DNA of 8,259 bases. It comes from Candidatus Bathyarchaeota archaeon (GTDB taxonomy: Archaea; Thermoproteota; Bathyarchaeia; TCS64). A program made the position numbers and the translations under genes. The stretch is from the NCBI GenBank assembly GCA_016867505.1, contig VGJH01000044.1, positions 1 through 8,259 of the forward strand, written 5' to 3'. A model generated the notes under the pieces. The model saw only the letters and a program-made list of their open reading frames with translations. It ran no database searches and was not told the DNA's origin. Shown here piece by piece: positions 1 through 6,872 of this stretch. Each line of letters opens with the position of its first letter. The stretch's first letter is position 1.

Positions 1-1
1 A

Positions 2-493
2 CCAACAACCAAAGCTGATGCAGGGCATGATGAGGAGATAAGCAAAAAACAAGCAATTGAAAGAGGATTAGCGACACGAGAAGAATGGGACCAGCTAGAA
101 GAAGCCACATTTAAACTATTCAAAACTTACAGAGACCACGCAAAGAGCAGGGGCTTCATAATCCCTGATTTTAAACTGGAATTTGGTAAAGTTGGTGACC
201 AGCTTATTCAGATTGATGAGCCTCCGAGTCATGACTCTGCTAGATTCTGGGCAGAAAAATTCTATCAAGTTGGGAAACCTCAGGAAGCACACTGCTTAGA
301 CAAAGAGTTCCTCAGAGCATACTTGAGAAATATCAACTACATTGGTAATGGTCCAGCACCTGAAATTCCTACGCCAATAATTAGACAAGTCTCCATGAGA
401 TGTGTTGCATCTTACCAGGTTTTATCAGGAAAAAAGAATCTAAGCGATTATAATCTTAAAACTGTTGATCAGGTCATGGAAGAGCTCAGGTGA
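2..493 (+). CDS. purC: SAICAR synthetase (PurC), C-terminal part, 5' end outside window
   Basis: This is the last 163 codons of phosphoribosylaminoimidazole-succinocarboxamide synthase, open from the window edge to a TGA. The enzyme uses ATP to join CAIR and aspartate, giving SAICAR in de novo purine synthesis; it is cytosolic. The fragment begins with PTTKADAGHDEEIS, which matches the family's TTK...GHDE segment. It continues with IPDFKLEFG (family DTKFEFG, codons near 55) and then IDEPPSHDSARFW (family DE...DSSRFW), the nucleotide and substrate loop. The CLDKEFLRAYL stretch is the usual D-K-x-x-(L/V)-R segment, and the tail VASYQVLSGKK resembles the family's YxxxTGKK ending. No lesion is seen. 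The last sense codon and the stop together form AGGTGA, a good ribosome binding site for purF downstream, so the two genes probably form one operon. Only the 5' end is uncertain. Confidence 0.93.
   Translation, partial: PTTKADAGHDEEISKKQAIERGLATREEWDQLEEATFKLFKTYRDHAKSRGFIIPDFKLEFGKVGDQLIQIDEPPSHDSARFWAEKFYQVGKPQEAHCLDKEFLRAYLRNINYIGNGPAPEIPTPIIRQVSMRCVASYQVLSGKKNLSDYNLKTVDQVMEELR
488..493 (+). promoter_or_regulatory. Ribosome binding site for purF, embedded in the purC stop
   Basis: AGGTGA is complementary to the conserved 3' end of archaeal 16S rRNA and lies 6 nt before the ATG at 500-502. It overlaps the last codon and stop of purC. It decides the likely purF start even though the frame from that ATG is broken almost at once. 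Confidence 0.6.
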
Positions 494-1067
494 GCCTCTA
501 TGAGTAATGTGGAGTATATGGCGCAGTTGTAGAGAGCGAAGTCTTCTCTTACCTCTACTGGGGTATGCTTGCTCAGAACCATAGAGGCCATCAAAGCCAT
601 GGATTTGCTACACTGAACAAAATCATCAATCATTATACCCAAATAGGTTTGATTCCCCCAAATAGTGGTGAATTTGAGAATTTTAGTTTACATAAATTAG
701 ATGGAAAAATAGGTATTGGTAATGTTCGCTATGTGACTTCTGGTTCACTTGATCTGGAGGCTAAGCAAAGAGATGCAATGCCAATAGTTTTGGAAGGCAA
801 AAAACACTCAATTGCCATTAGCTTTAATGGCAATATAGTCAACGTGCGTGAATCGCAGAACCAACTTGGATTGGCTGCAAATTTTTCAGACACCCATGCT
901 TTAACTACACTCTTACTGAGAAAATTTGATGAGACGAATTCCCTTGAGGAATCTGTGCAAGCTTGCATGAATCTTGTAGATGGAGCGTATTCAGTAACTG
1001 GAATAATTGATGATGGCACTCTATTCGCTTTCAAAGATCCAATAGGCATTAAACCACTCTGTTATGT

Positions 1068-1074
1068 AAAAAAG
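1068..1074 (+). other. A-AAA-AAG heptamer at the purF frame change (possible -1 slippery site)
   Basis: In the upstream purF frame the codons read GTA-AAA-AAG, so the heptamer is phased as X-XXY-YYZ, the arrangement known from E. coli dnaX. A -1 slip here gives CYVKK followed by EGVHAFSSESVGLD, which restores the family sequence precisely. An imperfect 9-bp stem (1084-1092 with 1097-1105, including G-U pairs, 4-nt loop) starts 9 nt downstream. A simple loss of one A from a seven-A run would give the same picture. Confidence 0.4.
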
Positions 1075-1541
1075 AGGGAGTTCATGCTTTCAGTTCTGAG
1101 AGTGTTGGACTGGATATCAACGGAATTGCTTTCGATCATGAACCGCAGCCAGGTGAACTAATTTGTATTAAAGATCAGAAATACTTTCGAAAGCAAGTAA
1201 TTCCATGGAGAAAAAAAGCATTCTGTGCTTTCGAGTTTGCCTATTTCATGAGGCCAGACTCAAGAATTGATAAAAAATTCGTCTACAATGCAAGAAAAGA
1301 CTTTGGTGTAACACTAGCCCAACAATATAAAGAGAAAGCTCAGAGATGTGACGTGATTCTAAGCCTACCAGAAAAAGCAGATGATGCAGCATATGGATTC
1401 CATGAAGAGACAGGGCTACCATGGGAAAGAGCAACAAGGAGACATCGATACGTCACCCAACGAGCCTTCATCTCTGATTCTCAAGACCGACAGAACATCA
1501 TATTCAGGAAATTAAATATTCTTCAACCAATGATTGAAGGA

Positions 1542-1544
1542 TAG
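1542..1544 (+). other. In-frame TAG inside purF, possible sense codon
   Basis: The codons on both sides are in the same frame and both match PurF: KLNILQPMIEG before, NLAIIDDSIVRG after. Relatives typically have EGK-R-V-(V/I)-x-(V/I)-DDSIVRG, so TAG occupies a site that is usually lysine. AAG to TAG is a single base change. The site could be a nonsense mutation, a sequencing error or a pyrrolysine codon. Confidence 0.55.
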
Positions 1545-1936
1545 AACTTGGCAATAATCGACGACAGCATAGTCAGAGGAGACACAATCAAGAGCACAGT
1601 AAAAAGATTAAGAGGAGCAAATGCAGGCGAGATCCACCTTTTTATCACTTATCCCAAAATCATTGGACCCTGTTTCTATGGCATTGACATGAGTACATAT
1701 TCAGAGTTAATCGGTGCAAGGCTCGATGATGAAGAGATAGCTACAGAAATTGGAGCGGACAGCGTGAATTATCTCCCCTTAAATGAGTACGTAAAAAGCA
1801 CAGGAATGAGCAAATACCAGCTATGTCTAGGGTGTGTAACAAATAATTACCCAACGCCAAAAGCAGATCAACTTGCTAAAGAGATGAAGAAAAAAATTAA
1901 CCAAGGCTTGAAAGAGAAGGGACGAATATACGAGAA

Positions 1937-2731
1937 TTAATCCTTTTTCAAACGCTGATAAGTCTGATATGCACATTGAGAGATCCTATTAGCAAGCATT
2001 ATTCTATAAGTCCATGATTCAGGATTAGACTCGTTATATTCTTTAACATCAACCAGACTCCCATTATCAAGTTTCATCATCGAACGTTTTATCAGAGTCT
2101 CCCACTCTAAACCTTCAACCTCTATAAATGATATTTCATATTTTGTTTTACAGCGAATGATTATTGGCCACTCTGAATCTGAGTCAAAATACCGCCCCTG
2201 CGAATATTGTATAATGATTTCAGCTGCTTCACTTGATATTCCCCTTGAACCAGCTGTGACATCTAATTTTTGGTTGCATAATAGAGAGACAACCTTATTG
2301 GGTAAACATTCAGTTTCTTTCTGATTTATGGGATGAGTCTCATAAGCCCTGTTTGTTCGTCCCAAGATCAAAAATTTGTGTTTAGGAATCTCATTTGCTA
2401 TTTTTCTCAACTCTTCAGGGTATGTTTTTGCCCAGTGGAGAAGCCGATCCATATCGACTAAATGATATGAGGTGAAACCTGATTTGACTCCATATTCGAG
2501 CAATTTTTTCCTTGAATCAGATATATATCCAATACCCACTTCACTTCTTGAAGTATTGACATCCCATCCAGAATTTTTTAATGCTTCAATTACTGAGGGT
2601 AGTGTATTTTTTGTTAATATAACAATTTTTTTGGGATAACAAGCATCTAGGAGGTTGACTGTTTCGGTGATTGAGTTAATGCTCCATCCACTTGAGTCAT
2701 GTAATGTTGTTAGAAGGATGGTCTCCTGCAT
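1937..2731 (-). CDS. Conserved-looking protein of unknown function, possibly glycosyltransferase-like
   Basis: A 264-residue cytosolic protein with no signal peptide or membrane segment; I do not recognise the family. The start ILLTTLHDSSGW, an alternating strand/helix pattern, and HLVDMDRLLHW with D93-x-D95 resemble a nucleotide-diphospho-sugar transferase (GT-A) fold. In that fold a DxD binds metal and sugar nucleotide. Further on come KFLILGRTNRAYETHP, DVTAGSRGISSEAAEII and FDSDSEWP. The last could hold a catalytic acid, but this is inference from shape only. The gene is convergent with purF; their TAA stops overlap by the 4-base palindrome TTAA. It is divergent from purE. The start ATG at 2731 is chosen because a good TATA-like box lies about 27 nt upstream, which implies a leaderless mRNA. 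Nothing ties it functionally to purine synthesis except position. Confidence 0.8.
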   Translation of the reverse strand: MQETILLTTLHDSSGWSINSITETVNLLDACYPKKIVILTKNTLPSVIEALKNSGWDVNTSRSEVGIGYISDSRKKLLEYGVKSGFTSYHLVDMDRLLHWAKTYPEELRKIANEIPKHKFLILGRTNRAYETHPINQKETECLPNKVVSLLCNQKLDVTAGSRGISSEAAEIIIQYSQGRYFDSDSEWPIIIRCKTKYEISFIEVEGLEWETLIKRSMMKLDNGSLVDVKEYNESNPESWTYRIMLANRISQCAYQTYQRLKKD

Positions 2732-2754
2732 GAACTGATTGTATTCTCTTTGTC

Positions 2755-2762
2755 TATTTAAT
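2755..2762 (-). promoter_or_regulatory. TATA-like box for the minus-strand gene starting at 2731
   Basis: Read on the minus strand this is ATTAAATA, one base off the archaeal consensus TTTAWATA. Its centre lies about 27 nt upstream of the ATG at 2731, so transcription would start at or next to the start codon. That gives a leaderless transcript, consistent with the absence of a ribosome binding site there. Confidence 0.45.
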
Positions 2763-2767
2763 ATTTC

Positions 2768-2781
2768 AATTATTGATAATT
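2768..2781. repeat. 6-2-6 AT-only inverted repeat in the divergent promoter region
   Basis: AATTAT-TG-ATAATT is a perfect inverted repeat between the two divergent genes. It lies just upstream of the minus-strand TATA-like box and close to the probable purE promoter (weak TATA-like TTTTAATC at 2780-2787). It could be an operator shared by both genes, but in such AT-rich DNA it may be chance. Confidence 0.25.
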
Positions 2782-2824
2782 TTAATCAGTTATTTTCTTA
2801 AGTTGAAACGCATTATCATTCAAC

Positions 2825-3265
2825 ATGGTTTCCGTCTCAATAATAATTGGCAGCGACTCAGATAAGGAACTAGGAGAAAGTGCAGCCAGTATACTAAAAG
2901 AATTCAGTATCGATTATGAATTGAAAACACTGTCCGCTCATAGAAATCCTAAAGCCTTAGCTCAATATGTTGAAGAAAGCCAAGCAAAAGTTTTTATCAC
3001 TATTGCAGGATTAGCTGCTGCTTTACCCGGAGTTGTAGCTGCACACACAATAAAACCAGTTATTGGTGTTCCCAAGGAAGTTAAACTGAATGGAATAGAT
3101 GCACTGCTTAGTATTGTTCAAATGCCGACAGGAGTCCCTGTTGCGACAGTTGGTATCGATTCATCTAAAAACGCTGCCTTATTATCGCTAGAGATTTTAG
3201 CAATTAATGATAAAGAATTAGAGAAAAAATTGCTGGAATATAGGCGTAAGAGAGCTGCAGGTTAA
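2825..3265 (+). CDS. purE: AIR carboxylase / N5-CAIR mutase (PurE)
   Basis: PurE forms CAIR either from N5-CAIR (class I, with PurK) or from AIR and CO2 (class II). The 146-residue protein is a normal single-domain length. It shows IIIGSDSD (residues 6-13) for phosphate binding, the active-site SAHRNP (37-42, His39), AGLAAALPG (61-69), PVIGVP, and [18 protein letters not shown]. The overall pattern is class I-like. The odd point is Ala66, where E. coli and many bacterial PurE have His in AAHLPG. No purK is in the window, and many archaea lack it, so the carboxyl donor is open. There is no ribosome binding site before the ATG, so a leaderless or short-leader mRNA from the 2732-2824 region is likely. 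The gene is convergent with purQ, with 9 nt between the stops. Confidence 0.93.
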   Translation: MVSVSIIIGSDSDKELGESAASILKEFSIDYELKTLSAHRNPKALAQYVEESQAKVFITIAGLAAALPGVVAAHTIKPVIGVPKEVKLNGIDALLSIVQMPTGVPVATVGIDSSKNAALLSLEILAINDKELEKKLLEYRRKRAAG

Positions 3266-3274
3266 AATTAGAGA

Positions 3275-4087
3275 TTAAAATTTTTTCTCAGTGAATTTTA
3301 TTACTGAATCGAAGAAGGGGTATCCGTCTCCATACTTGTTTAATCCTGTGCTAGTCCATGTTGGCATTAGGTGACCGTAATATGCTCTTTCTGGATGAGG
3401 CATTAAGCCCAGCACATTCCCTTCAGGATTGCATATCCCAGCGATATCGTCCAAAGCGCCATTCGGATTGATAGGCCATTCACCTGATGCTGGGGAGCCA
3501 TCTTCTCTGCAGTATCTGAAAACCATTTGGTCATTATCATATAATTTCTTTAAATGCTGCTCCAGTTTATCCGGTGGCAGAATGAATCGGCCTTCACCAT
3601 GAGCAACTGGTGTCTGAAGGATTGTGCCTTCTTCGACACTATTAAGCATCTGACAACTTCCTTTATTCACTTTCTTCATTCTAATCCATCGACACTGGTA
3701 TCCATGAGTGCTGTTACCAAGTGCGGCCTCAGGTTCGATACTTTTACCTTTGAACCCAGGCAAGAATCCGGTTTCAACTAATACTTGGAATCCGTTACAT
3801 ACTCCGATGACAGGTTTTCCCTCTTCAACAAATGCCTTCAGTTCTTTACCTATCCTATACTCCATCTCTTTTGCCCAGATTGCTCCACTGCGGACATAAT
3901 CTCCGTAGCTGAATCCTCCAGGGAAGAAGATTATGTTATAGTCGTCGAGGTTTTTAGTTTTGAAAACTTTCTGGCTTTGAACAAGCTCTGCTTGAACGCC
4001 CATGTCTCTGAATGCTCGTAGAGCCTCCAGATCGCAGTTTGTTCCCGGGGCACGCATTAAAAGAACTTTAATGTCATGTCTCTTCAT
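3275..4087 (-). CDS. purQ: FGAM synthase glutaminase subunit (PurQ)
   Basis: PurQ is the class I glutamine amidotransferase that releases ammonia for PurL in the FGAR to FGAM step. With the start chosen here it is 270 residues, the longer archaeal form. The start KVLLMRAPGTNCDLE is the family N-terminus. FFPGGFSYGDYVRSGAIWA forms the oxyanion region. The nucleophile is Cys97 in GVCNGFQ, and the His231/Glu233 pair lies in MPHPER. I take the ATG at 4085-4087, not the in-frame ATG at 4114. It overlaps the purL stop as ATGA, has GGAGG 7-11 nt upstream on the minus strand, and gives the expected N-terminus. The 4-nt overlap suggests translational coupling with purL. The gene ends at TAA. Confidence 0.95.
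   Translation of the reverse strand: MKRHDIKVLLMRAPGTNCDLEALRAFRDMGVQAELVQSQKVFKTKNLDDYNIIFFPGGFSYGDYVRSGAIWAKEMEYRIGKELKAFVEEGKPVIGVCNGFQVLVETGFLPGFKGKSIEPEAALGNSTHGYQCRWIRMKKVNKGSCQMLNSVEEGTILQTPVAHGEGRFILPPDKLEQHLKKLYDNDQMVFRYCREDGSPASGEWPINPNGALDDIAGICNPEGNVLGLMPHPERAYYGHLMPTWTSTGLNKYGDGYPFFDSVIKFTEKKF
3281..3286 (+). terminator. Possible T-run terminator downstream of purE
   Basis: Six T residues on the coding strand begin 16 nt after the purE stop, inside the 3' end of the convergent purQ. Archaeal termination often uses such T-runs without a hairpin. This is the only T-run of this size here, so the support is modest. Confidence 0.3.
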
Positions 4088-6456
4088 CGAGGTGCCTCCA
4101 ATGGTGTTTTCCATGCCTTAATCAATTCAGATAGGGCTTCATCGACAACAGTTTTTCCATCATAATTGAGATCGAGTCTTGGGATCTTTGTCACTACACC
4201 AATTGATGAATAGGTTGTTCCATCCATAATTTTTTCGAAGGTCACCGAGTTCTCCTCTGATACTTCTACTAGCATCCTACTGTTTGATTCAGAGAATAGA
4301 AGGAAATCAAGTCTTAATTTTTCATTGGCAAGGACTTTGTTTAAATTAATGTTTAATCCTAGTCCTCCAGTAAATGCCATCTCTGCTAAAGCAACAGCTA
4401 AACCTCCTTCAGAGATGTCGTGGCAGGAGAGGATTAATTTCGAATCAATGGCATCAGTAATATTTTGGTAAGATTGAACAGCTTTCAATGCGTCCAACTT
4501 GGGAACTGAAGATCCAAGATAACCGTGAAGATTGTAATACTCTGATCCTCCAAGCTCTTTTTTAGTTTCTCCAATGAGATAGAGTTTGTTTCCTGCCTTT
4601 TTTAGATCCATTGTCACTGCATTACTGTAGTTGGGAATTATTCCTAATGCAGTTATCAATAATGTTGGTGCAACAGGTCCAAGAGGCGACTCGTTGTATA
4701 AGCTATCTTTACCAGAGATGAATGGTGTGTTGTAAGCTTTCCCAATTTCATAGCATGCCTTGCATGCTTCGACTAGAGCATCCATTCGGTCAGGGTATTC
4801 GGGGCTTCCCCAAGTGAAATTATCAAGCAATGATATGCGTCTTCCACCAACTGCTACATTGTTTCGGATTGCTTCATCGATGCTTGATGCAGCCATCCAA
4901 TATGGATCAATTTTTCCATATCGTGGATTAAGGCCTGAAGAGATTACTATACCTACATCAGATTTTTCCAGAGGTTTTAAAACCGCTGCATTATTTGGCC
5001 CTGAATTCCAGCCCTGTAAAGGCTTCACAACGGTCTGCCCTTTCACTTCATGGTCGTATCTTCTAACAACTTTCTCTTTGCTGGCAATATTATAACTTGC
5101 TAATAATTTTTTGAGTATTAAACCGAGGTTATTTGGCTCTGGAAATTCTGGTTCAACGCTCTTCTTTGCTAACTTATTTGCAGTTCTTGTTGTTTTAGGC
5201 GGATTAAACAGAGACTTTAGCTCAATCTCAGCAATTTTGACTCCATGATAATTCAGCTTAGCCAAACCAGTTTGATCATACTTACCTATAGCAGTAGCTT
5301 CTGTCTGCTCATCTTTGAATATCTTGATAACCTTTTCAAGATTCTTGGGAGGTACAGCTAAAAGCATCCGCTCTTGGCTCTCTGAAATCCAGATCTCCCA
5401 GGGAGCCATCTTCGCTGCTTTCAACGGGATTTTATCTAGGTCAACACTTACTCCAAGATCATATTTATCAGCTGTTTCACAGATGCCACAACTTATTCCT
5501 CCACCACCAATATCCGTGATGCCTGAACCCAGGTGCTCTTCACTGATTTGTTTAATGGCTCGTTTTAGCTTCTCTTCTTCGATTGGATTCCCGACTTGAA
5601 CAGCGGGACGTGATATTGCTTCCGACTCTTTAGTCAGTTCGGCTGAGGCAAAAGTTACTCCATGAATCCCATCTAAACCAGTGCGTCCTCCAGCAAGAAC
5701 CACATAATCGCCTGATTTAACATTCTTAACATACTCATCTTTTTTTAGTAGACCTACGCAGCCAGCGTAGACGACTACATTTCCAGTGTAGTCATCATCA
5801 AAAACAGTTGCACCATTTACCGTGGGTATCCCGATGCTGTTACCATAACTCCCGATGCCATCAACAACTCCATTGAAAAGGTATGTTGGGTGCTTAACAC
5901 CTTCAGGCAGCTTCTCGTAGGAGTAGTTTAAAGGACCAAAACATAGAACATCCGTACACGCTATGGGGCTGGCCCATACTCCCAGGATGTCTCTAATTAC
6001 GCCACCTAGCCCAGTGGCTGCTCCACCAAAGGGCTCAATTGCTGAAGGATGGTTATGTGTCTCCACTTTAATAGCCACTAATGTGTCATCTACTAAATCG
6101 ACGATGCCAGCGTTGTCTTCAAAGACGCTGTAACACCAGGGAGCATTAATCTCCTCGGTTTCTTTCCTAATATATGTCTTCAGTAATCCATTAATTGTTC
6201 CATCAGGAGTTTTAACGTAACCTTTGAAGGTTTTATGACTGCAGTGCTCACTGAATGTCTGGTCATAAGTCTGCAACTCAACGTCTGTTGCTTTCTTCTC
6301 TTTAATCAAATAATGATCTCTTATATACTGAAGCTCTTGAAGACTGAGACCTAAGCCTAGAGTTTTACCAATTTCTTTAAGCTCTGCATCAGATGTGTTA
6401 AGAAGATCTATAAGGTAATGCTCAAAAGCTTGAGAACTCCTAACAATACGATTCAT
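4084..6456 (-). CDS. purL: FGAM synthase large subunit (PurL, small-type)
   Basis: PurL uses ATP and PurQ-derived ammonia to turn FGAR into FGAM. At 790 residues this is the stand-alone type that needs PurS and PurQ, not the ~1300-residue fused enzyme. Near the N-terminus is TFSEHCSHK with the catalytic His (about residue 71). It is followed by VETHNHPSAIEPFGGAATGLGG (about 131-152), which binds ATP and metal. GSGITDIGGGGISCG, SESQERML, the second-half repeat SGKDSLYNE and CHDISEGGLAVALAEMAF are the other AIRS/PurM-like domain hallmarks. No frameshift or in-frame stop is seen. The ATG shares one base with the purS stop (TAATG), and the TGA overlaps the purQ start, so the three genes look like one transcript. 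Confidence 0.97.
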   Translation of the reverse strand: MNRIVRSSQAFEHYLIDLLNTSDAELKEIGKTLGLGLSLQELQYIRDHYLIKEKKATDVELQTYDQTFSEHCSHKTFKGYVKTPDGTINGLLKTYIRKETEEINAPWCYSVFEDNAGIVDLVDDTLVAIKVETHNHPSAIEPFGGAATGLGGVIRDILGVWASPIACTDVLCFGPLNYSYEKLPEGVKHPTYLFNGVVDGIGSYGNSIGIPTVNGATVFDDDYTGNVVVYAGCVGLLKKDEYVKNVKSGDYVVLAGGRTGLDGIHGVTFASAELTKESEAISRPAVQVGNPIEEEKLKRAIKQISEEHLGSGITDIGGGGISCGICETADKYDLGVSVDLDKIPLKAAKMAPWEIWISESQERMLLAVPPKNLEKVIKIFKDEQTEATAIGKYDQTGLAKLNYHGVKIAEIELKSLFNPPKTTRTANKLAKKSVEPEFPEPNNLGLILKKLLASYNIASKEKVVRRYDHEVKGQTVVKPLQGWNSGPNNAAVLKPLEKSDVGIVISSGLNPRYGKIDPYWMAASSIDEAIRNNVAVGGRRISLLDNFTWGSPEYPDRMDALVEACKACYEIGKAYNTPFISGKDSLYNESPLGPVAPTLLITALGIIPNYSNAVTMDLKKAGNKLYLIGETKKELGGSEYYNLHGYLGSSVPKLDALKAVQSYQNITDAIDSKLILSCHDISEGGLAVALAEMAFTGGLGLNINLNKVLANEKLRLDFLLFSESNSRMLVEVSEENSVTFEKIMDGTTYSSIGVVTKIPRLDLNYDGKTVVDEALSELIKAWKTPLEAPR
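4095..4099 (-). promoter_or_regulatory. Ribosome binding site that sets the purQ start
   Basis: On the minus strand GGAGG lies 7 nt before the ATG at 4087, inside the last codons of purL. It favours this internal start over the longer reading from 4114. Confidence 0.6.
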
Positions 6457-6719
6457 TAAAGTTCACTTATCTCAACTCGATAATCATCTTTTGTTGGGTT
6501 GGTCAGTAGCCGTCTGCACATTTCATCTACCAAACTAGTTGCCTTCTTTCTATCTGCTGCTTCAAAAATTACTTCATATGCTTTACTTGATCTGACGCTT
6601 GAGACGTTATAACCTAAACCCTTCAAAGCATCTGATGTGGTCTCTCCCTCTGGATCAGAGTAACCCTGCTTAAGGGTCACATATACAAAAGCTTTGAAAT
6701 TCATAACATAATCATCCAT
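6456..6719 (-). CDS. purS: FGAM synthase subunit PurS
   Basis: PurS is a small dimeric protein that bridges PurL and PurQ and helps form the ammonia channel. The 87-residue reading contains FKAFVYVTLKQGYSDPEGE (family VYVTLKxGVLDPxG). It then has ALKGLGYNVSSVRSSKAYEV (family LGY...VRxGK) and a C-terminal LLTNPTKDDYRVE (family LLANPVIEDYxxE). The natural start may be the internal ATG at 6704. That gives MNFKAFVYVTLK, the usual N-terminus, and has GGATGA 7 nt upstream; the outer ATG at 6719 has no ribosome binding site but would suit a short leader. It is the promoter-proximal gene of purSLQ, and its TAA overlaps the purL ATG by one base. Confidence 0.93.
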   Translation of the reverse strand: MDDYVMNFKAFVYVTLKQGYSDPEGETTSDALKGLGYNVSSVRSSKAYEVIFEAADRKKATSLVDEMCRRLLTNPTKDDYRVEISEL

Positions 6720-6749
6720 AGAGTGATTTTAGCTCTTGTTATAATTGTT

Positions 6750-6757
6750 TATTTAAA
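6750..6757 (-). promoter_or_regulatory. TATA box for purS-purL-purQ
   Basis: On the minus strand this reads TTTAAATA, an exact fit to archaeal TTTAWATA, with an A-rich stretch just upstream as expected for a TFB recognition element. Transcription would start near 6727, 8 nt before the outer purS ATG or 23 nt before the inner one. Surrounding AT-richness lowers the certainty. Confidence 0.5.
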
Positions 6758-6824
6758 TTTTTAAAAATATTTCTAGACTAAATTAACATATTTAGGTAAT
6801 ATGAAGGCGAGTTTCTTTTTTATA

Positions 6825-6840
6825 ATTTTTTATTAAAAAT
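6825..6840 (-). terminator. Weak hairpin / T-run downstream of atpK
   Basis: Downstream of the extended atpK stop an AT-only inverted repeat (ATTTTT, 4-nt spacer, AAAAAT) provides T-runs on the minus strand. It lies between atpK and the purS promoter, where a terminator is expected. The base composition makes it a weak call. Confidence 0.25.
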
Positions 6841-6872
6841 AAGGGGTTGGTAATGGTCAACACGGGGGCAGC

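Larger units (their letters stand above)
500..1940 (+). pseudogene. purF: Amidophosphoribosyltransferase (PurF), interrupted by two apparent -1 frame changes and one in-frame TAG
   Basis: PurF converts PRPP and glutamine to phosphoribosylamine, the first committed purine step. Reassembled across frames it is about 480 residues, a normal length. The glutaminase domain starts at CGVYGAVVES (508 on), where Cys is the N-terminal nucleophile. It continues with NHRGHQSHG, GIGNVRYVTSG, FNGNIVN and SDTHA, all recognisable counterparts of family motifs. The phosphoribosyltransferase domain carries the flexible loop RHRYVTQRAFI, the PRPP motif IIDDSIVRGDT and a C-terminal CLGCVTNNYPTP. Three things break it. 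The Cys codon is one base out of frame with the ATG at 500. At 1068-1074 the frame moves -1 within an A-run. A TAG stands at 1542-1544. The segments match the family without gaps, so the decay is recent, or these are sequencing errors, or recoding keeps the gene alive. I label it pseudogene only because it cannot be read conventionally. The TAA end is shared with the convergent neighbour. Confidence 0.85.

Noticed and set aside
729..1049. Minus-strand ORF opposite the PurF glutaminase domain
   Set aside because: It is a shadow of purF: the opposite strand carries conserved PurF motifs and the antisense product resembles nothing.
1248..1544. A separate small gene, with another one at 1548-1940
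   Set aside because: Both are in one frame and match consecutive parts of the PurF phosphoribosyltransferase domain; that frame also extends upstream of 1248 to about 1074 with PurF sequence.
3262..3282. Direct repeat TTAAAATT, two copies 5 nt apart, between purE and purQ
   Set aside because: Short, AT-only and at a convergent gene end; chance or termination-related composition is enough to explain it.
4088..4114. Nine extra N-terminal residues of PurQ from the ATG at 4114
   Set aside because: The inner ATG at 4087 has a GGAGG site at good spacing, overlaps the purL stop and gives the family N-terminus.
4760..5599. Plus-strand ORFs opposite purL
   Set aside because: They lie inside the intact, strongly conserved purL and lack start signals or recognisable motifs.
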